A DNA stretch of 64,000 nucleotides. It comes from Pedobacter hiemivivus. Its GTDB lineage: Bacteria; Bacteroidota; Bacteroidia; Sphingobacteriales; Sphingobacteriaceae. Position numbers and translations under genes: made by a program. The notes under the pieces were generated by a model. That model was not told the origin of the DNA. It was given only the letters and a program-made list of their open reading frames with translations, and searched no databases. Location: contig NZ_SJSM01000001.1 in the NCBI RefSeq assembly GCF_004331685.1, positions 678,994-742,993 of the forward strand, written 5' to 3'. Positions within the stretch are counted from its first letter, which is position 1; each line of letters opens with the position of its first letter. Positions 23,792-33,299 of this stretch are shown here, one piece after another.

Positions 23792-24513
23792 ATATCCCTC
23801 GATTAAATCTAGTAGGATTTAACCTACCCAAAATTGAAAAAACAGTAACCTGTTCATTTTGTTCATTTTGTTCAAAGCTGTTTTTTCCTGTCTGTTCACA
23901 GTTTATCGGCTTATTTTCAGCTTCACAAGCTTCACGCTTGTTCGATTTTGTTCGATTCGATTTCATATTTTTCAGATTAGGTATTTTGTTAATAGTCGTA
24001 TTTTTTTCCAATCCCTATCTGACGCCCTTTTTAATTAAAAAATCTACGATTTAAAATAGACTTACTTAAAAAAAAGACGTTAGTTTTATGATACAAAATA
24101 GTCCTATAAGACAGCTAAAATACCAGCTTATAGATGAGGGTTTAACAATAGGCTTTATGGAGTTATCAGGTTAGCACCTGGACCTCACGATTGTGAGATA
24201 GAAATGAACATGATGCAAACTTAACAATTCAGCCCTGCATCGTCAAAATAAATTTAACAAATCGTCAATCCATTATTCATTTTGTTCAGATGCGCCATTC
24301 TGAATAATAGTCATTTCTAGATTAAGCTTTGACTTAAGCAAACAGGCAAGATCCGGTAAATAATACAAAATTAAGAACAATTCTATATCCTAAAGGAAAT
24401 AAAAGAGCCATTACTATTACTAGAAACGGCTCTTTTGTTATTGGCAAGGATATGGTTATCTTATTGATAGTCCCCTATCTTCCGAAATCAGGTTGATTAG
24501 GTCGTAAATACCA
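23792..24513. other. 720-base intergenic region without a convincing gene
   Basis: This AT-rich spacer between the sigma pair and a convergently read oxidoreductase operon end holds short direct repeats of TTTTGTTCA and GTTCGATT (about 23850-23965), a weak 28-codon frame (24088-24174) and a terminator at 24401-24436. An open frame at 23784-24011 (minus) is low-complexity Asn/Glu/Gln/Lys and appears to be a by-product of the repeats. The sigma-pair promoter should lie near 23800-23950. Confidence 0.6.
24401..24436 (-). terminator. Intrinsic terminator after Gfo/Idh/MocA gene
   Basis: AAAAGAGCC (24401-24409) and GGCTCTTTT (24428-24436) form a 9-bp stem with an 18-base loop. The outer A/T runs allow use on either strand. 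It is 78 bases past the oxidoreductase stop. Confidence 0.65.
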
Positions 24514-25944
24514 CTACACTTTGTAATATTGCTCCCAGCCCTTACGCGGCGGTGGACCGACAAGTAAAGCATTGGCAACTTTATTATTCGTGATGATTTT
24601 CTTGTTACGGTCAAATTCAAGCTTCGTATTTAATTTCTGAGCAAGTACCCCCAGACAGAATACCTGACTAAGTGGGCCTGCTATCGAAAATGGGGAGCGT
24701 GTTTTCTCCTCTCCCTTACAAGCTTGAAGGAAATTCTTAAAGTGGTTTGAAGGACTTTTAGGGACTTCTGGTAGTGAGCCAGCCATTGCTAAAGCTTTTT
24801 CCTCAGGAATAATGGATAGTGTACTGCCATGAGATCCTCCTTTAAAAGTAAGCTCTTTACTGTAGATTATCTTTCCTGGGTTTAATTTTGCCGGCTCAAT
24901 TTTCCCTGTGCTCGGCGGCGGTATATTCGGATCTAAACCGGAAACACCATACCCTTTTGGAATTGGCGGTAGGTTATTCACGCCATCATACCAGTTGATA
25001 TCCAATGCAGGCATGTTCCCCCTTTTTGGAAACTTAAAAGCCAAAGTAGTAGCTGTTGGATAAAAGAAATCATTATGACCACTTAAAACTGGATTAACCT
25101 GATACGGCAGGCCTAGATCCAGAAACTCGTGAGCAGTATCCAGAATATGTGCGCCCCAGTCGCCAAGAGCCCCCATTCCTAAATCAAACCAGCAACGCCA
25201 TTGGCCATTCACAAAATCTTTATTATAATTATGTCCCGTTGTGGCCATTTGCCAGATGTCCCAATCCAGTGTGTCCGGCATTGTTTGGGCTGCTGGGAAA
25301 GATTTCATATGGATATCCCATCCATGCCAGCGCCTTGGTGCATTCATATGCGCTGTTATTGAAGTCACATCCTTAATGATACCCGCTTCTTTCCAGGCTT
25401 TAAACTGAAAATAATTAGCATCAGAGTGCCCCTGGTTGCCCATTTGTGTAACTACCTTATCGTATTTTTTCGCCGCTTTCATCATGAGCTCTACCTCATT
25501 AAAAGTACGGGCCATCGGCTTTTCAACATATACGTGTTTTCCTAAACCCATAGCCATCATGGTGATGGGGAAATGCGAAAAATCAGGTACGCCAACGGTA
25601 ACGGCATCTATCTGATTACCCATTTTATCAAACATTTTCCTGAAATCCTGAAAACGGGGTACGTTAGGGAATTCTTTCAAAACGGCTAATGTTTGTGCGG
25701 CGCCCATATCCACATCGCATAAGGCTACGATATTAACGAGACCAGTTTTGTACAAATCACGGATGATTTCGGCACCCCTGTTTCCAATGCCAATACAAGC
25801 CAGGTTTACGCGTTCATTAGGGCTGGCAAATTTTATATCTCCTTTACTCATCCCCATCAGTACGCCTGGGGTTATCGCTGCCACAGCAGACAACATCATA
25901 GTTTGCTTTAAAAAATGTCGTCTTGAAAATTCTTTACTATTCAT
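24514..25944 (-). CDS. Gfo/Idh/MocA family oxidoreductase, Tat-exported
   Basis: This 476-aa protein has a twin-arginine signal (SRRHFLKQ, residues 7-14), a Rossmann NAD(P) domain (NLACIGIGNRGAEII, about 47-61) and the family motif EKPMAR at about 140. The C-terminal half is the alpha/beta domain that binds sugar. Exported members of this group act on sugars or glycosides, often together with a cofactor carried tightly. It is the last gene of an operon with a xylose-isomerase-like protein and a DUF5010 protein, which supports a role in glycan-derived sugar oxidation. Confidence 0.9.
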   Translation of the reverse strand: MNSKEFSRRHFLKQTMMLSAVAAITPGVLMGMSKGDIKFASPNERVNLACIGIGNRGAEIIRDLYKTGLVNIVALCDVDMGAAQTLAVLKEFPNVPRFQDFRKMFDKMGNQIDAVTVGVPDFSHFPITMMAMGLGKHVYVEKPMARTFNEVELMMKAAKKYDKVVTQMGNQGHSDANYFQFKAWKEAGIIKDVTSITAHMNAPRRWHGWDIHMKSFPAAQTMPDTLDWDIWQMATTGHNYNKDFVNGQWRCWFDLGMGALGDWGAHILDTAHEFLDLGLPYQVNPVLSGHNDFFYPTATTLAFKFPKRGNMPALDINWYDGVNNLPPIPKGYGVSGLDPNIPPPSTGKIEPAKLNPGKIIYSKELTFKGGSHGSTLSIIPEEKALAMAGSLPEVPKSPSNHFKNFLQACKGEEKTRSPFSIAGPLSQVFCLGVLAQKLNTKLEFDRNKKIITNNKVANALLVGPPPRKGWEQYYKV

Positions 25945-25996
25945 TTTAATAATCGTATAAGGTTTACATTCGGTGTTTTTTTTCTAAGATATGATT

Positions 25997-26818
25997 TTAA
26001 AGGCTTTTTAAATGCGCCAGACTTTTGGGAACCTGTTGCTTCACGCCTTTGCTTTCATCTTCAATATAAAAATATCGAACAGCTGTTTTCTTAGCCGTTT
26101 TAAGTAAGTCGTTCATATCAATTTGACCAGTACCAAGGGCAACATTTTCGCCACCTGATTTCGGGCGATCCTTTAAATGCATCAATTTAAAACGTTTTGG
26201 ATATTTATTTAGGTATTCAATTGGATTATACCCTGGCACCAATACCCAAAGTACATCCATTTCAAAAGAAACATATTTTGGATCGGTTTTTTGAACAAGG
26301 TAATCAAACAGACTTTCCTTAAAAAAGGCACCTCCGGGTACAAATTCAGGGCCATGGTTATGATAACAAAAACTCAGGCCACTTTCTTTAAGCTTTTTAC
26401 CAAAAACATTAAAATCTACCACTGCTTTTTTGATGATGTTTGAATCAATCGCATCCTTATGCGGGATGGATGGTATACGCACAAATTCGGCGCCTAATAT
26501 CTTCGCCGTTTTGATTACATTTTCAGTATTATTCATGGCGTCGTACCCTACGCCATAGGTGCTACAACGCATTCCACGCTCATCCAATAGTGTCCGCATC
26601 CGCTCAGCACTTAATTTAAATAAGCTAGAAAATTCAATATTGGTTATACCCATCGCTTTAATCATATCTAGCGTACCAGGCACATCTTGAGAAAAAGCAT
26701 CTCTAAAAGTATAGGAAACGACACCAGGTGCTTCTTTTAAAAGTTTCCCGAAACGTTGAGCGAAAGATGATTGCCCTAAAATTGAGCACAGCATTAAACA
26801 AAAAAGGATTTTTTTCAT
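25997..26818 (-). CDS. Secreted sugar phosphate isomerase/epimerase-like protein
   Basis: This 273-aa protein has a signal peptide (1-20) and a xylose-isomerase-like TIM barrel. Metal/sugar-site features include SFCYHNHGPEF (about 148-158), SFEMDVLWV (about 190) and LMHLKDRP (about 218). Secreted proteins of this fold next to Gfo/Idh/MocA oxidoreductases occur in pathways that handle 3-keto sugars in Bacteroidota. The gene is 52 bases before the oxidoreductase gene. The exact reaction is not readable from sequence. Confidence 0.88.
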   Translation of the reverse strand: MKKILFCLMLCSILGQSSFAQRFGKLLKEAPGVVSYTFRDAFSQDVPGTLDMIKAMGITNIEFSSLFKLSAERMRTLLDERGMRCSTYGVGYDAMNNTENVIKTAKILGAEFVRIPSIPHKDAIDSNIIKKAVVDFNVFGKKLKESGLSFCYHNHGPEFVPGGAFFKESLFDYLVQKTDPKYVSFEMDVLWVLVPGYNPIEYLNKYPKRFKLMHLKDRPKSGGENVALGTGQIDMNDLLKTAKKTAVRYFYIEDESKGVKQQVPKSLAHLKSL

Positions 26819-26845
26819 GTGTTTATATTTGTTTGTATGTTATGA

Positions 26846-28390
26846 CTAGATACTGGTTCGATTGATGTAATTCAAGCTGCAGGATCCGGAGACTATAGTT
26901 AATCTTACGGTATGTAAGCTGTTTAGTGGAAAAGTCTTCGTCCCCAGATCAAAAGTAGACCATACTCCATTTGTGGTAACCGGCAAATTCACTACCGGCA
27001 GGTCTACTCCATCAACCGAAATCTTAACTGATGCCGCCTGACTGGAAGAATACCTTAACTGGAATTTTGTATTGGCCAACAATGGCAATTCCCTCCACTC
27101 CAGCCATTCATTAGCCTGGGTATTGTTCACATGCCAACCCCCATTTGTATCTCCGTTTTTTACAATATCAATATCTCCGTCCCGGAACGTCCCGCCGCTA
27201 TTTCCAACGCTCAAATCATGGTAAAAATCGCATCCTTCAGCTTCAATTTTTAGTACTGCCGGATAAGGATCATTTGAATATCGACGTACAATATTGATGC
27301 GCTGATTTGGATAATCATAGTAAGTCACATCCTTACTTCTAAAAAGGGCTGCATTCTCTGCACAATCCGTAAAGCCTTCAAGCAAAGTCATCACTGCTCC
27401 CGCACCTTTTGTATTGTTCAAAGTATTGATCAGTGCTTGTCCATGATTGGCATCTATAAACATATTTGTTGTACCCTGCACCACCCTAAATCCAGGTACA
27501 CCAGAGCCCACTTTTACGTTATTAAAGGTCCATAAAGTCCATGGGTTGGCCATCGTAAACCAATTGTCTACGGCATCAATAATTGCAGGATCATTAACTA
27601 ATGGATCCCGATCTAACCATGTTTTATCCACAACCAGATAAGGATCCTGACCAAATGTTATATTAAATTGAGTACGTATGTACTGCAAAATCTTTTTTAA
27701 ATTGCCATTACCATAATTGATGGCCCAACTAGAGCCTACACCCCAAAAAAAGACGACAGGTTTTCCATTATACTTAAACCTTTTAGCATCAGGGATCTGC
27801 TGAAAAGCAGTTTTGATGTTATAATCCCAAATGTATTTGTAATTGGTGAGATCCCCACAATCAAATTTAGGACTGCTATTTTGATAACCAAGATTATTAT
27901 CGACATTTCTGTTAGCTCCCCAGGATGCAGGGCAATCATCAAATACTGCAATTTTAAAATTTCCTGCCAGACCACGACGATCCATAGCCTGAGACAATAA
28001 GGCTAATTTTCTGGGATCACCATGATCTACATTTGGAAAATTAGGGCTGTAGCCACGACAATTCGCTGCAAAAAAATCCTGTCCACTATAAGCAAATTCC
28101 TCTACCAGATTGTCCCACCAGTCATTTTCAGAAGCTGAAGATTTGTATAATGGCAGGTTATACAATACATTCCCCGCTGCTGTAGGATTTGGTCCACCCC
28201 CAATGCGAATGGTATTGTTAAAACCAACAACAGACCCTATAAACTCGGTTGGAGCGGCTAAAGCGATACTATTTACAGTCTCACTAGTTGAAATTTGCTG
28301 ACTGGCTTCGATAGAATTTATTTTAGCACAGCCGCTGACCATCAACACAGTTAGGCCAGTAAAGATAAATTGAATTAATACTTGGTTCAT
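26846..28390 (-). CDS. DUF5010-type lipoprotein, GH99-like barrel plus CBM
   Basis: This 514-aa lipoprotein (Cys in MVSGCAK, residue 21) has a TIM-barrel-like domain (about 45-370) of the DUF5010 kind, related to GH71/GH99-type glycosidases, and a C-terminal beta-sandwich (about 375-510; KIEAEGCDFYHDLSVGNSGG) of the CBM6-like DUF5010_C type. It contains FWGVGSSW and LEGFTDCAENAAL, which are candidate active-site loops. Position in the operon, before the isomerase-like and oxidoreductase genes, suggests it supplies their substrate. Specificity is unknown. Confidence 0.7.
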   Translation of the reverse strand: MNQVLIQFIFTGLTVLMVSGCAKINSIEASQQISTSETVNSIALAAPTEFIGSVVGFNNTIRIGGGPNPTAAGNVLYNLPLYKSSASENDWWDNLVEEFAYSGQDFFAANCRGYSPNFPNVDHGDPRKLALLSQAMDRRGLAGNFKIAVFDDCPASWGANRNVDNNLGYQNSSPKFDCGDLTNYKYIWDYNIKTAFQQIPDAKRFKYNGKPVVFFWGVGSSWAINYGNGNLKKILQYIRTQFNITFGQDPYLVVDKTWLDRDPLVNDPAIIDAVDNWFTMANPWTLWTFNNVKVGSGVPGFRVVQGTTNMFIDANHGQALINTLNNTKGAGAVMTLLEGFTDCAENAALFRSKDVTYYDYPNQRINIVRRYSNDPYPAVLKIEAEGCDFYHDLSVGNSGGTFRDGDIDIVKNGDTNGGWHVNNTQANEWLEWRELPLLANTKFQLRYSSSQAASVKISVDGVDLPVVNLPVTTNGVWSTFDLGTKTFPLNSLHTVRLTIVSGSCSLNYINRTSI

Positions 28391-28407
28391 ACGCTAAGTT
28401 TAAATTG

Positions 28408-28419
28408 TTAATATTTGGT
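28408..28419 (-). promoter_or_regulatory. ACCAAATATTAA leader motif
   Basis: On the minus strand the leader of the DUF5010 gene carries ACCAAATATTAA about 20 bases before its start. The same string, extended as AATAACCAAATA, occurs at 61542 and 63007, with a variant at 33475. All lie in leaders of glycan-utilisation genes. Confidence 0.35.
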
Positions 28420-28504
28420 TGCAGTTGATCACTGTTCCATCAAAAGAAGTATAGCGCGCTTAATTAAAGCTTAAAAAAGTATTAATATTTCAATTTATTT
28501 GTTT

Positions 28505-30862
28505 TTAAAATTTAGTGCTGATACTAAGACCATAGGTTCTCGGGCTTCCCAAATGGGTGGCGCCAAAATCATAAGCATAATCTGCATATATTTTATTGCC
28601 CAAGTTTCTGCCCCAGACAAAAAAGTCTAGTTTTTTTGAGGAAATACCTAATTTGGCGTTGAACAGACCATAAGCCTTTTGCTCCAGCTTATTCTCCAGA
28701 TCAAAATATTGTTTACCTGTAGCTGCCCACTCCCCTCTTCCAATAAGCTTCATATGGGCTTCAGCAGAAAGCTCATATGCATATTGTAAAGCGAGCATAG
28801 CAGTGAAATTAGGTGTAAATACCTGTCTGTTGTTATCCAGATTCAACACCTCATTCTCTTTCCCCAATTTCAAATCCGTGTATTTAGCATCGGTATAACC
28901 TAGGTTATAATCTATAGACAAGCCTTTTACAGGAATAGCCGAGATCTCTAATTCTGCACCTTTGCTCCTTAGCTTACCCGCATTTTTAGTTACTGTAATG
29001 GCTTCAGGAAGGATCAAAGTTGGCACCTGTGCGTCATTTACTTCAGTATAAAATACCGCAGCATTGACCCGCAAACGTTCATTGAAGAAGGTGTTCTTAC
29101 TACCAATTTCAAAACTGTTGCTATTTTCTGGCTTATAAGTTACAAATTGGAGTGATTCTGTACTCGTTTGGTTGATACCACCAGCTCTGAAGCCTTTATT
29201 GTAACTGGCAAACCAGTTGCTATTCGCCACAGGCTGATATTTTAGGATTACTTTTGGCGAAAAAGCGTGGTAACTTTTTGAATCCCGCTCAAAATCCGGA
29301 CTCGATGAAGGCATCATTCCATCCATAATAATTTCCTCAAAGCCATTCAGCTTTTTGTGCTCATAATCGTACCTGAGCCCTGCTGTAGCACTTAACTGAG
29401 GGGTAATAGCATAGCCCAGTTGTGCGTAAGCTGCTACGCCCATATTTTTAGCTGTATGGGTAGCCAGGTTAGTAAAGTTAACAATCGGACTGCCATATAG
29501 CCCTGCGTCTTCACCGTAATGTGTACCTTGTTTTGTCGGACTATGTTGATAAAACCCATACAAACCAGCTGCCCAATTAAACCTGCTTTCTAGTGCTGTC
29601 GACGAGCTGAATTTAAACTCCTGACTTAATACCTGCACTTTGTTCCAGTCCTTGCCAAAATTGTTCTGTATAGCAACAATATCCAAAGGGGAAAAATCTC
29701 CATCAATAGGTGTTTTGTAAAATCTGTAGTTAGACTGATAAGCGGTCTGCGAAGATACATTAACCTTACCTGTAACGTAATTAACAGCTAATGATGCGTT
29801 TATTAAATTATCCACCATTTGGGCAATCGCATCCTGATTCACTTTAAAAGGATTGTCAAACGCGGCCTCCATTGAGCCTACCAATGGAAAAGTACCATTG
29901 TTCCGGTTGGCATTGTGCTTTACATTTAAAACCATCGACAGCCGATCATTTGCCAGGTATTTTAAGAAGTAACTCCCCATAATTCCGCTAAATTGATCAA
30001 AGCGGGCATTTGTAAACTCATTGGTATAGATCCCATTCTGTACATTATACATCCCGATTGCCCCAAAAAACAGTTTATTCTCTATCAATGGCGTACGCAA
30101 ACCAAGCCGATAACGTTGTTGTCCAAAGCTACCCGCATCTATTCCGGCAAAACCTGAAGTGGTATTGCCAGGTTGCTTTGTAATGATATTGATGACACCA
30201 CCCATGGCATTTCGGCCATATAAAGTACCTTGCGGACCTCTCAGCACTTCGATCCTTTCTACATCCAGTAAATCCGAAATATAGGTATCCAGCCCAAATT
30301 GGTTTACCCCATCAACATAGGTGGCAATTGCCGGATCGTATGAGGTACTTACTATTCCGCGTACTGATACCACGTTCCTCCCGTCGCCCGGATTGCCTGC
30401 ATACAGATTAGGTATAATGGTACGAATGTCCCTAACGTTCCGAATGCCATAGGCTTCAACCTGGCTAGCCGAAATTGTAGTTATACTAAGGGGCACATTG
30501 TTTATGTTTTCAGCGCTTTTTTGAGCAGTTACCACCACTTCATCCAATTGCTTATCCGACGCGATGAGTTCTAAATCAATTTGAGAAAGCGTGTTACTGA
30601 CAACAATTTCTTTTATGGATGTAGCGTAGCCCGAAGCACTAACCTGTAGGCTATACTTTCCGAACGGAATATGTCCAAGATTAAAACTGCCCTTCGAATT
30701 GGCAGAAACACTATAATTTGTATTGAGTAAATGAATTGCGGCACCAGCAATAGCAATTCCCTTTTGGTTATGCACAGTTCCTGTTAATCCCGTTACCTCC
30801 TGTGCTTGTAAGCCAATCTGGAATAGTAAAAATGCACACAATAGATAAATTTGTTTAATCAT
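28505..30862 (-). CDS. TonB-dependent receptor, non-SusC type
   Basis: This 785-aa protein has a signal peptide (1-20), a carboxypeptidase-regulatory-like domain (about 25-105), a TonB box region (DEVVVTAQKS), a plug (with RIEVLRGPQGTLYGRNAMGG) and a barrel ending in a terminal Phe. Its length and plug resemble proteobacterial-style receptors rather than SusC, and no SusD gene accompanies it. Such receptors import oligosaccharides or chelates. It diverges from the ThuA-MFS pair and lies upstream of the DUF5010-isomerase-oxidoreductase operon. Confidence 0.92.
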   Translation of the reverse strand: MIKQIYLLCAFLLFQIGLQAQEVTGLTGTVHNQKGIAIAGAAIHLLNTNYSVSANSKGSFNLGHIPFGKYSLQVSASGYATSIKEIVVSNTLSQIDLELIASDKQLDEVVVTAQKSAENINNVPLSITTISASQVEAYGIRNVRDIRTIIPNLYAGNPGDGRNVVSVRGIVSTSYDPAIATYVDGVNQFGLDTYISDLLDVERIEVLRGPQGTLYGRNAMGGVINIITKQPGNTTSGFAGIDAGSFGQQRYRLGLRTPLIENKLFFGAIGMYNVQNGIYTNEFTNARFDQFSGIMGSYFLKYLANDRLSMVLNVKHNANRNNGTFPLVGSMEAAFDNPFKVNQDAIAQMVDNLINASLAVNYVTGKVNVSSQTAYQSNYRFYKTPIDGDFSPLDIVAIQNNFGKDWNKVQVLSQEFKFSSSTALESRFNWAAGLYGFYQHSPTKQGTHYGEDAGLYGSPIVNFTNLATHTAKNMGVAAYAQLGYAITPQLSATAGLRYDYEHKKLNGFEEIIMDGMMPSSSPDFERDSKSYHAFSPKVILKYQPVANSNWFASYNKGFRAGGINQTSTESLQFVTYKPENSNSFEIGSKNTFFNERLRVNAAVFYTEVNDAQVPTLILPEAITVTKNAGKLRSKGAELEISAIPVKGLSIDYNLGYTDAKYTDLKLGKENEVLNLDNNRQVFTPNFTAMLALQYAYELSAEAHMKLIGRGEWAATGKQYFDLENKLEQKAYGLFNAKLGISSKKLDFFVWGRNLGNKIYADYAYDFGATHLGSPRTYGLSISTKF

Positions 30863-31069
30863 TATATTTTTTAATATAGCATGTAGTGAATAGAAATCCG
30901 TTCACCTAAATTCGTTTTTTCGATTAACAAAAGCATAATAAAGGGTTAATAAAACATTTGACGCTTAAATAACTTCAAAAAAACTAACATTAAGTCTTCC
31001 CATTAACTAATTATTAATACATTTTTAATTAAAGGATCTTACATTAGAGGAAACCAAATTAATTAATGT

Positions 31070-31810
31070 ATGAGAAAAAGAATTCTTTTAACAACCTTAT
31101 CCATCGTCCTTTTCGGGATTATAATCAATAACTCAGCCTATGCCCGAAAGCAAAAAGTTCTGGTGTTTAGTAAAACGCTGGGCTTCCACCACAACTCAAT
31201 TAAGCAAGGAATTGATGCGATCCAAAAACTTGGCTTAGCCAATAAATTTGAGGTGGATACAACCACAAATTCCACCTATTTTAATGATAAAAATCTCAAA
31301 CAATATGCCGCTGTAATATTTTTAAGCACTACTGGCGATGTATTAAACAATGAGCAACAAGCTGCTTTTGAAAAATACATACAAGCAGGCGGGGGATTTG
31401 CTGGTGTGCACAGCGCCACGGATTGTGAGTACAACTGGCCTTGGTTTGGAAATTTAGTAGGCGCTTATTTCGCTGGTCATCCTAACCAACAACAAGCTAC
31501 TTTAAACGTTACAGATCGCAAACACATTTCGACCGAACACCTACCTGAGCAATGGAAAAGAAAGGATGAGTGGTACAACTTCAGAAATGTAGCGCAAGGA
31601 TTAAATGTATTGATTTTTATAGATGAGAAAAGCTATGATGCGGGCAAAAACAAAATGGGAGACAACCATCCGATCGCCTGGTATCATAAATATGATGGCG
31701 GACGTTCTTTTTATACCGGATTAGGCCATACGGAAGAATCCTTTGCAGAACCACTATTTCTCCAGCATTTGCTTGGTGGAATTAAATATGCCATGGGCCG
31801 AAAAAAATAA
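31070..31810 (+). CDS. Secreted ThuA domain protein
   Basis: This 246-aa protein has a signal peptide (1-25) and a ThuA-like class I glutamine-amidotransferase fold without the usual nucleophile. Characteristic segments are VLVFSKTLGFHHNSI (about 30-44), GGGFAGVHSATDCEYNWPWF (about 107-126) and YTGLGHTEESF near the end. ThuA-like proteins accompany sugar oxidation/keto-sugar pathways and were first described with trehalose use. It is 21 bases before an MFS transporter gene and probably cotranscribed with it. Confidence 0.9.
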   Translation: MRKRILLTTLSIVLFGIIINNSAYARKQKVLVFSKTLGFHHNSIKQGIDAIQKLGLANKFEVDTTTNSTYFNDKNLKQYAAVIFLSTTGDVLNNEQQAAFEKYIQAGGGFAGVHSATDCEYNWPWFGNLVGAYFAGHPNQQQATLNVTDRKHISTEHLPEQWKRKDEWYNFRNVAQGLNVLIFIDEKSYDAGKNKMGDNHPIAWYHKYDGGRSFYTGLGHTEESFAEPLFLQHLLGGIKYAMGRKK

Positions 31811-31831
31811 CATTCATTTAAGACCAAACTT

Positions 31832-33118
31832 ATGACTCAAATTCATACTTCCAAATTATTCTGGGCAAGCTGCCTGGCTTTATTAGTTACTTCGCTCTCT
31901 TTTGGCATACGTGCCGGAATGATGAACCAACTGGCTATAGATTTTCATTTAAGTGCCACCCAGCTTGGCACCATTACAGCAACTGCATTTTGGGGTTTCC
32001 CTTTGGCCATTGTTATCGGTGGCTTCATTGTCGACCTTATCGGAATGAAACGCCTTTTGGTAATGGCTTTTATTTTTCATCTTGTGGGCATCGCATTAAC
32101 CATCTTCGCTCAAGGATACTGGACTTTATTTTTCTCTACCTTACTTATTGGCATCGCCAATGGAACTGTAGAAGCAGCTTGCAACCCATTGATTGCAACC
32201 TTATATCCCAATAACAAAACGACACGTTTAAACTATTTCCATTTATGGTTTCCAGGTGGTATTGTAATCGGCACGCTACTGGTTACCCTTTTTATATATC
32301 TGGGTTTGGGCTGGAAGCTTCAAGTTGCTATGATGATTATTCCAACATTAGTTTACGGATACTTATTCTCTAAACTGGACTTCCCTGTTACAGAAAGAGT
32401 TTCTTCTGGATACACCAGTTCAGATATGTATAAAGCGGTACTATCGCCCCTATTTATCTTTATGTTCGTTTGTATGTTTGGTACCGCCATTACCGAATTG
32501 TTTACCGGCCAATGGATTGGTTTATTACTTAAAAATGTAACTGACAATGCAATTCTATTGCTTACCCTGACCACAGGAATTATGGTGATTGGTCGTGGTT
32601 TTGCAGAGCCTGTAGTGCATCGTCTGGCACCTCAGGGTGTATTGTTACTTTCGGCCATATTCGCGGCGGCAGGACTTTATATGCTCAGTACATTCAGTGG
32701 CAATTCCGTTTTCTTTGCTGCTATCATTTTCGGTATTGGGGTTTGTTATTTCTGGCCAACTATGATCGGCTTTGTCGCGGAGAATATTCCAAAATCTGGT
32801 GCATTAGGATTAAACCTGATGGGCGGCGCCGGTATGTTTGCCGTTTCTATATATACGATCTTCATGGGTAGTTTTTACGACAACCTGATTGTTAAACATC
32901 TACCAGACGGCACAACGCTAGAAAGCGCTACAACAGCTACGGAAAACTCTTCCGCTGCATTAGCACTAGCCGAGGCCAAAAACCTTGCTGGTCCTGAGGT
33001 GTTACAAGCCACACTTGTTATTCCAATTGTACTTATTATTGCATTTGGCGGACTGGTTATTTACATGCGCTCGAGAAATAAACAGTCTGTGAACAGTGAT
33101 TCATATCAACGCGCATAA
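31832..33118 (+). CDS. MFS sugar transporter
   Basis: This 428-aa inner-membrane protein has twelve hydrophobic segments. The major-facilitator loop motif (FIVDLIGMKR) follows helix 2 at about residue 67. A long hydrophilic C-terminal loop sits between the last two helices (about 355-390), rich in Ala/Glu/Thr. It is likely to move a small sugar or modified sugar into the cytoplasm. A terminator follows at 33148-33179. It forms an operon with thuA. Confidence 0.88.
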   Translation: MTQIHTSKLFWASCLALLVTSLSFGIRAGMMNQLAIDFHLSATQLGTITATAFWGFPLAIVIGGFIVDLIGMKRLLVMAFIFHLVGIALTIFAQGYWTLFFSTLLIGIANGTVEAACNPLIATLYPNNKTTRLNYFHLWFPGGIVIGTLLVTLFIYLGLGWKLQVAMMIIPTLVYGYLFSKLDFPVTERVSSGYTSSDMYKAVLSPLFIFMFVCMFGTAITELFTGQWIGLLLKNVTDNAILLLTLTTGIMVIGRGFAEPVVHRLAPQGVLLLSAIFAAAGLYMLSTFSGNSVFFAAIIFGIGVCYFWPTMIGFVAENIPKSGALGLNLMGGAGMFAVSIYTIFMGSFYDNLIVKHLPDGTTLESATTATENSSAALALAEAKNLAGPEVLQATLVIPIVLIIAFGGLVIYMRSRNKQSVNSDSYQRA

Positions 33119-33147
33119 TTATTTATCTTTTTTTTACCGGTAAACTG

Positions 33148-33179
33148 GGTGTATCATAAATTATGATACACCTTTTTTT
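33148..33179 (+). terminator. Intrinsic terminator after MFS gene
   Basis: GGTGTATCATAA (33148-33159) and TTATGATACACC (33161-33172) form a 12-bp stem, followed by seven T. A bidirectional relative with the same GTATCAT/ATGATAC arms occurs at 42065-42107. Confidence 0.85.
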
Positions 33180-33199
33180 ATACGATCGTCCTAGCGGTC

Positions 33200-33284
33200 G
33201 TCATCCCGGTGAAGGCCGGGATCTCGCAAGAGAAAGACAATCCTTCTCTTGCGAGGTCCTGATGCCGGCCTGCGCCGGCATGAC
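33200..33284. repeat. REP-like intergenic palindromic element A
   Basis: The outer arms are GTCATCCCGG (33200-33209) and CCGGCATGAC (ending 33284), with one mismatch. Inner arms are CTCGCAAGAGAA (33223-33234) and TTCTCTTGCGAG (33244-33255), perfect. It contains the 12-mer GCGAGGTCCTGA (33251-33262), also present in element B at 42115-42197. The local GC content is well above the surroundings. Confidence 0.7.
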
Positions 33285-33299
33285 GAATTCAGGATGACG

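Noticed and set aside
23784..24011. 75-codon minus-strand frame before the sigma pair
   Set aside because: Low-complexity Asn/Glu/Gln/Lys product generated by TTTTGTTCA and GTTCGATT repeats. It overlaps the start of the sigma gene at 23791 and has no homologue I recognise.
24088..24174. 28-codon plus-strand frame in the 24-kb gap
   Set aside because: Too short, with no recognisable motif and no partner gene. It could be a fragment of a lost gene, but the evidence is insufficient.
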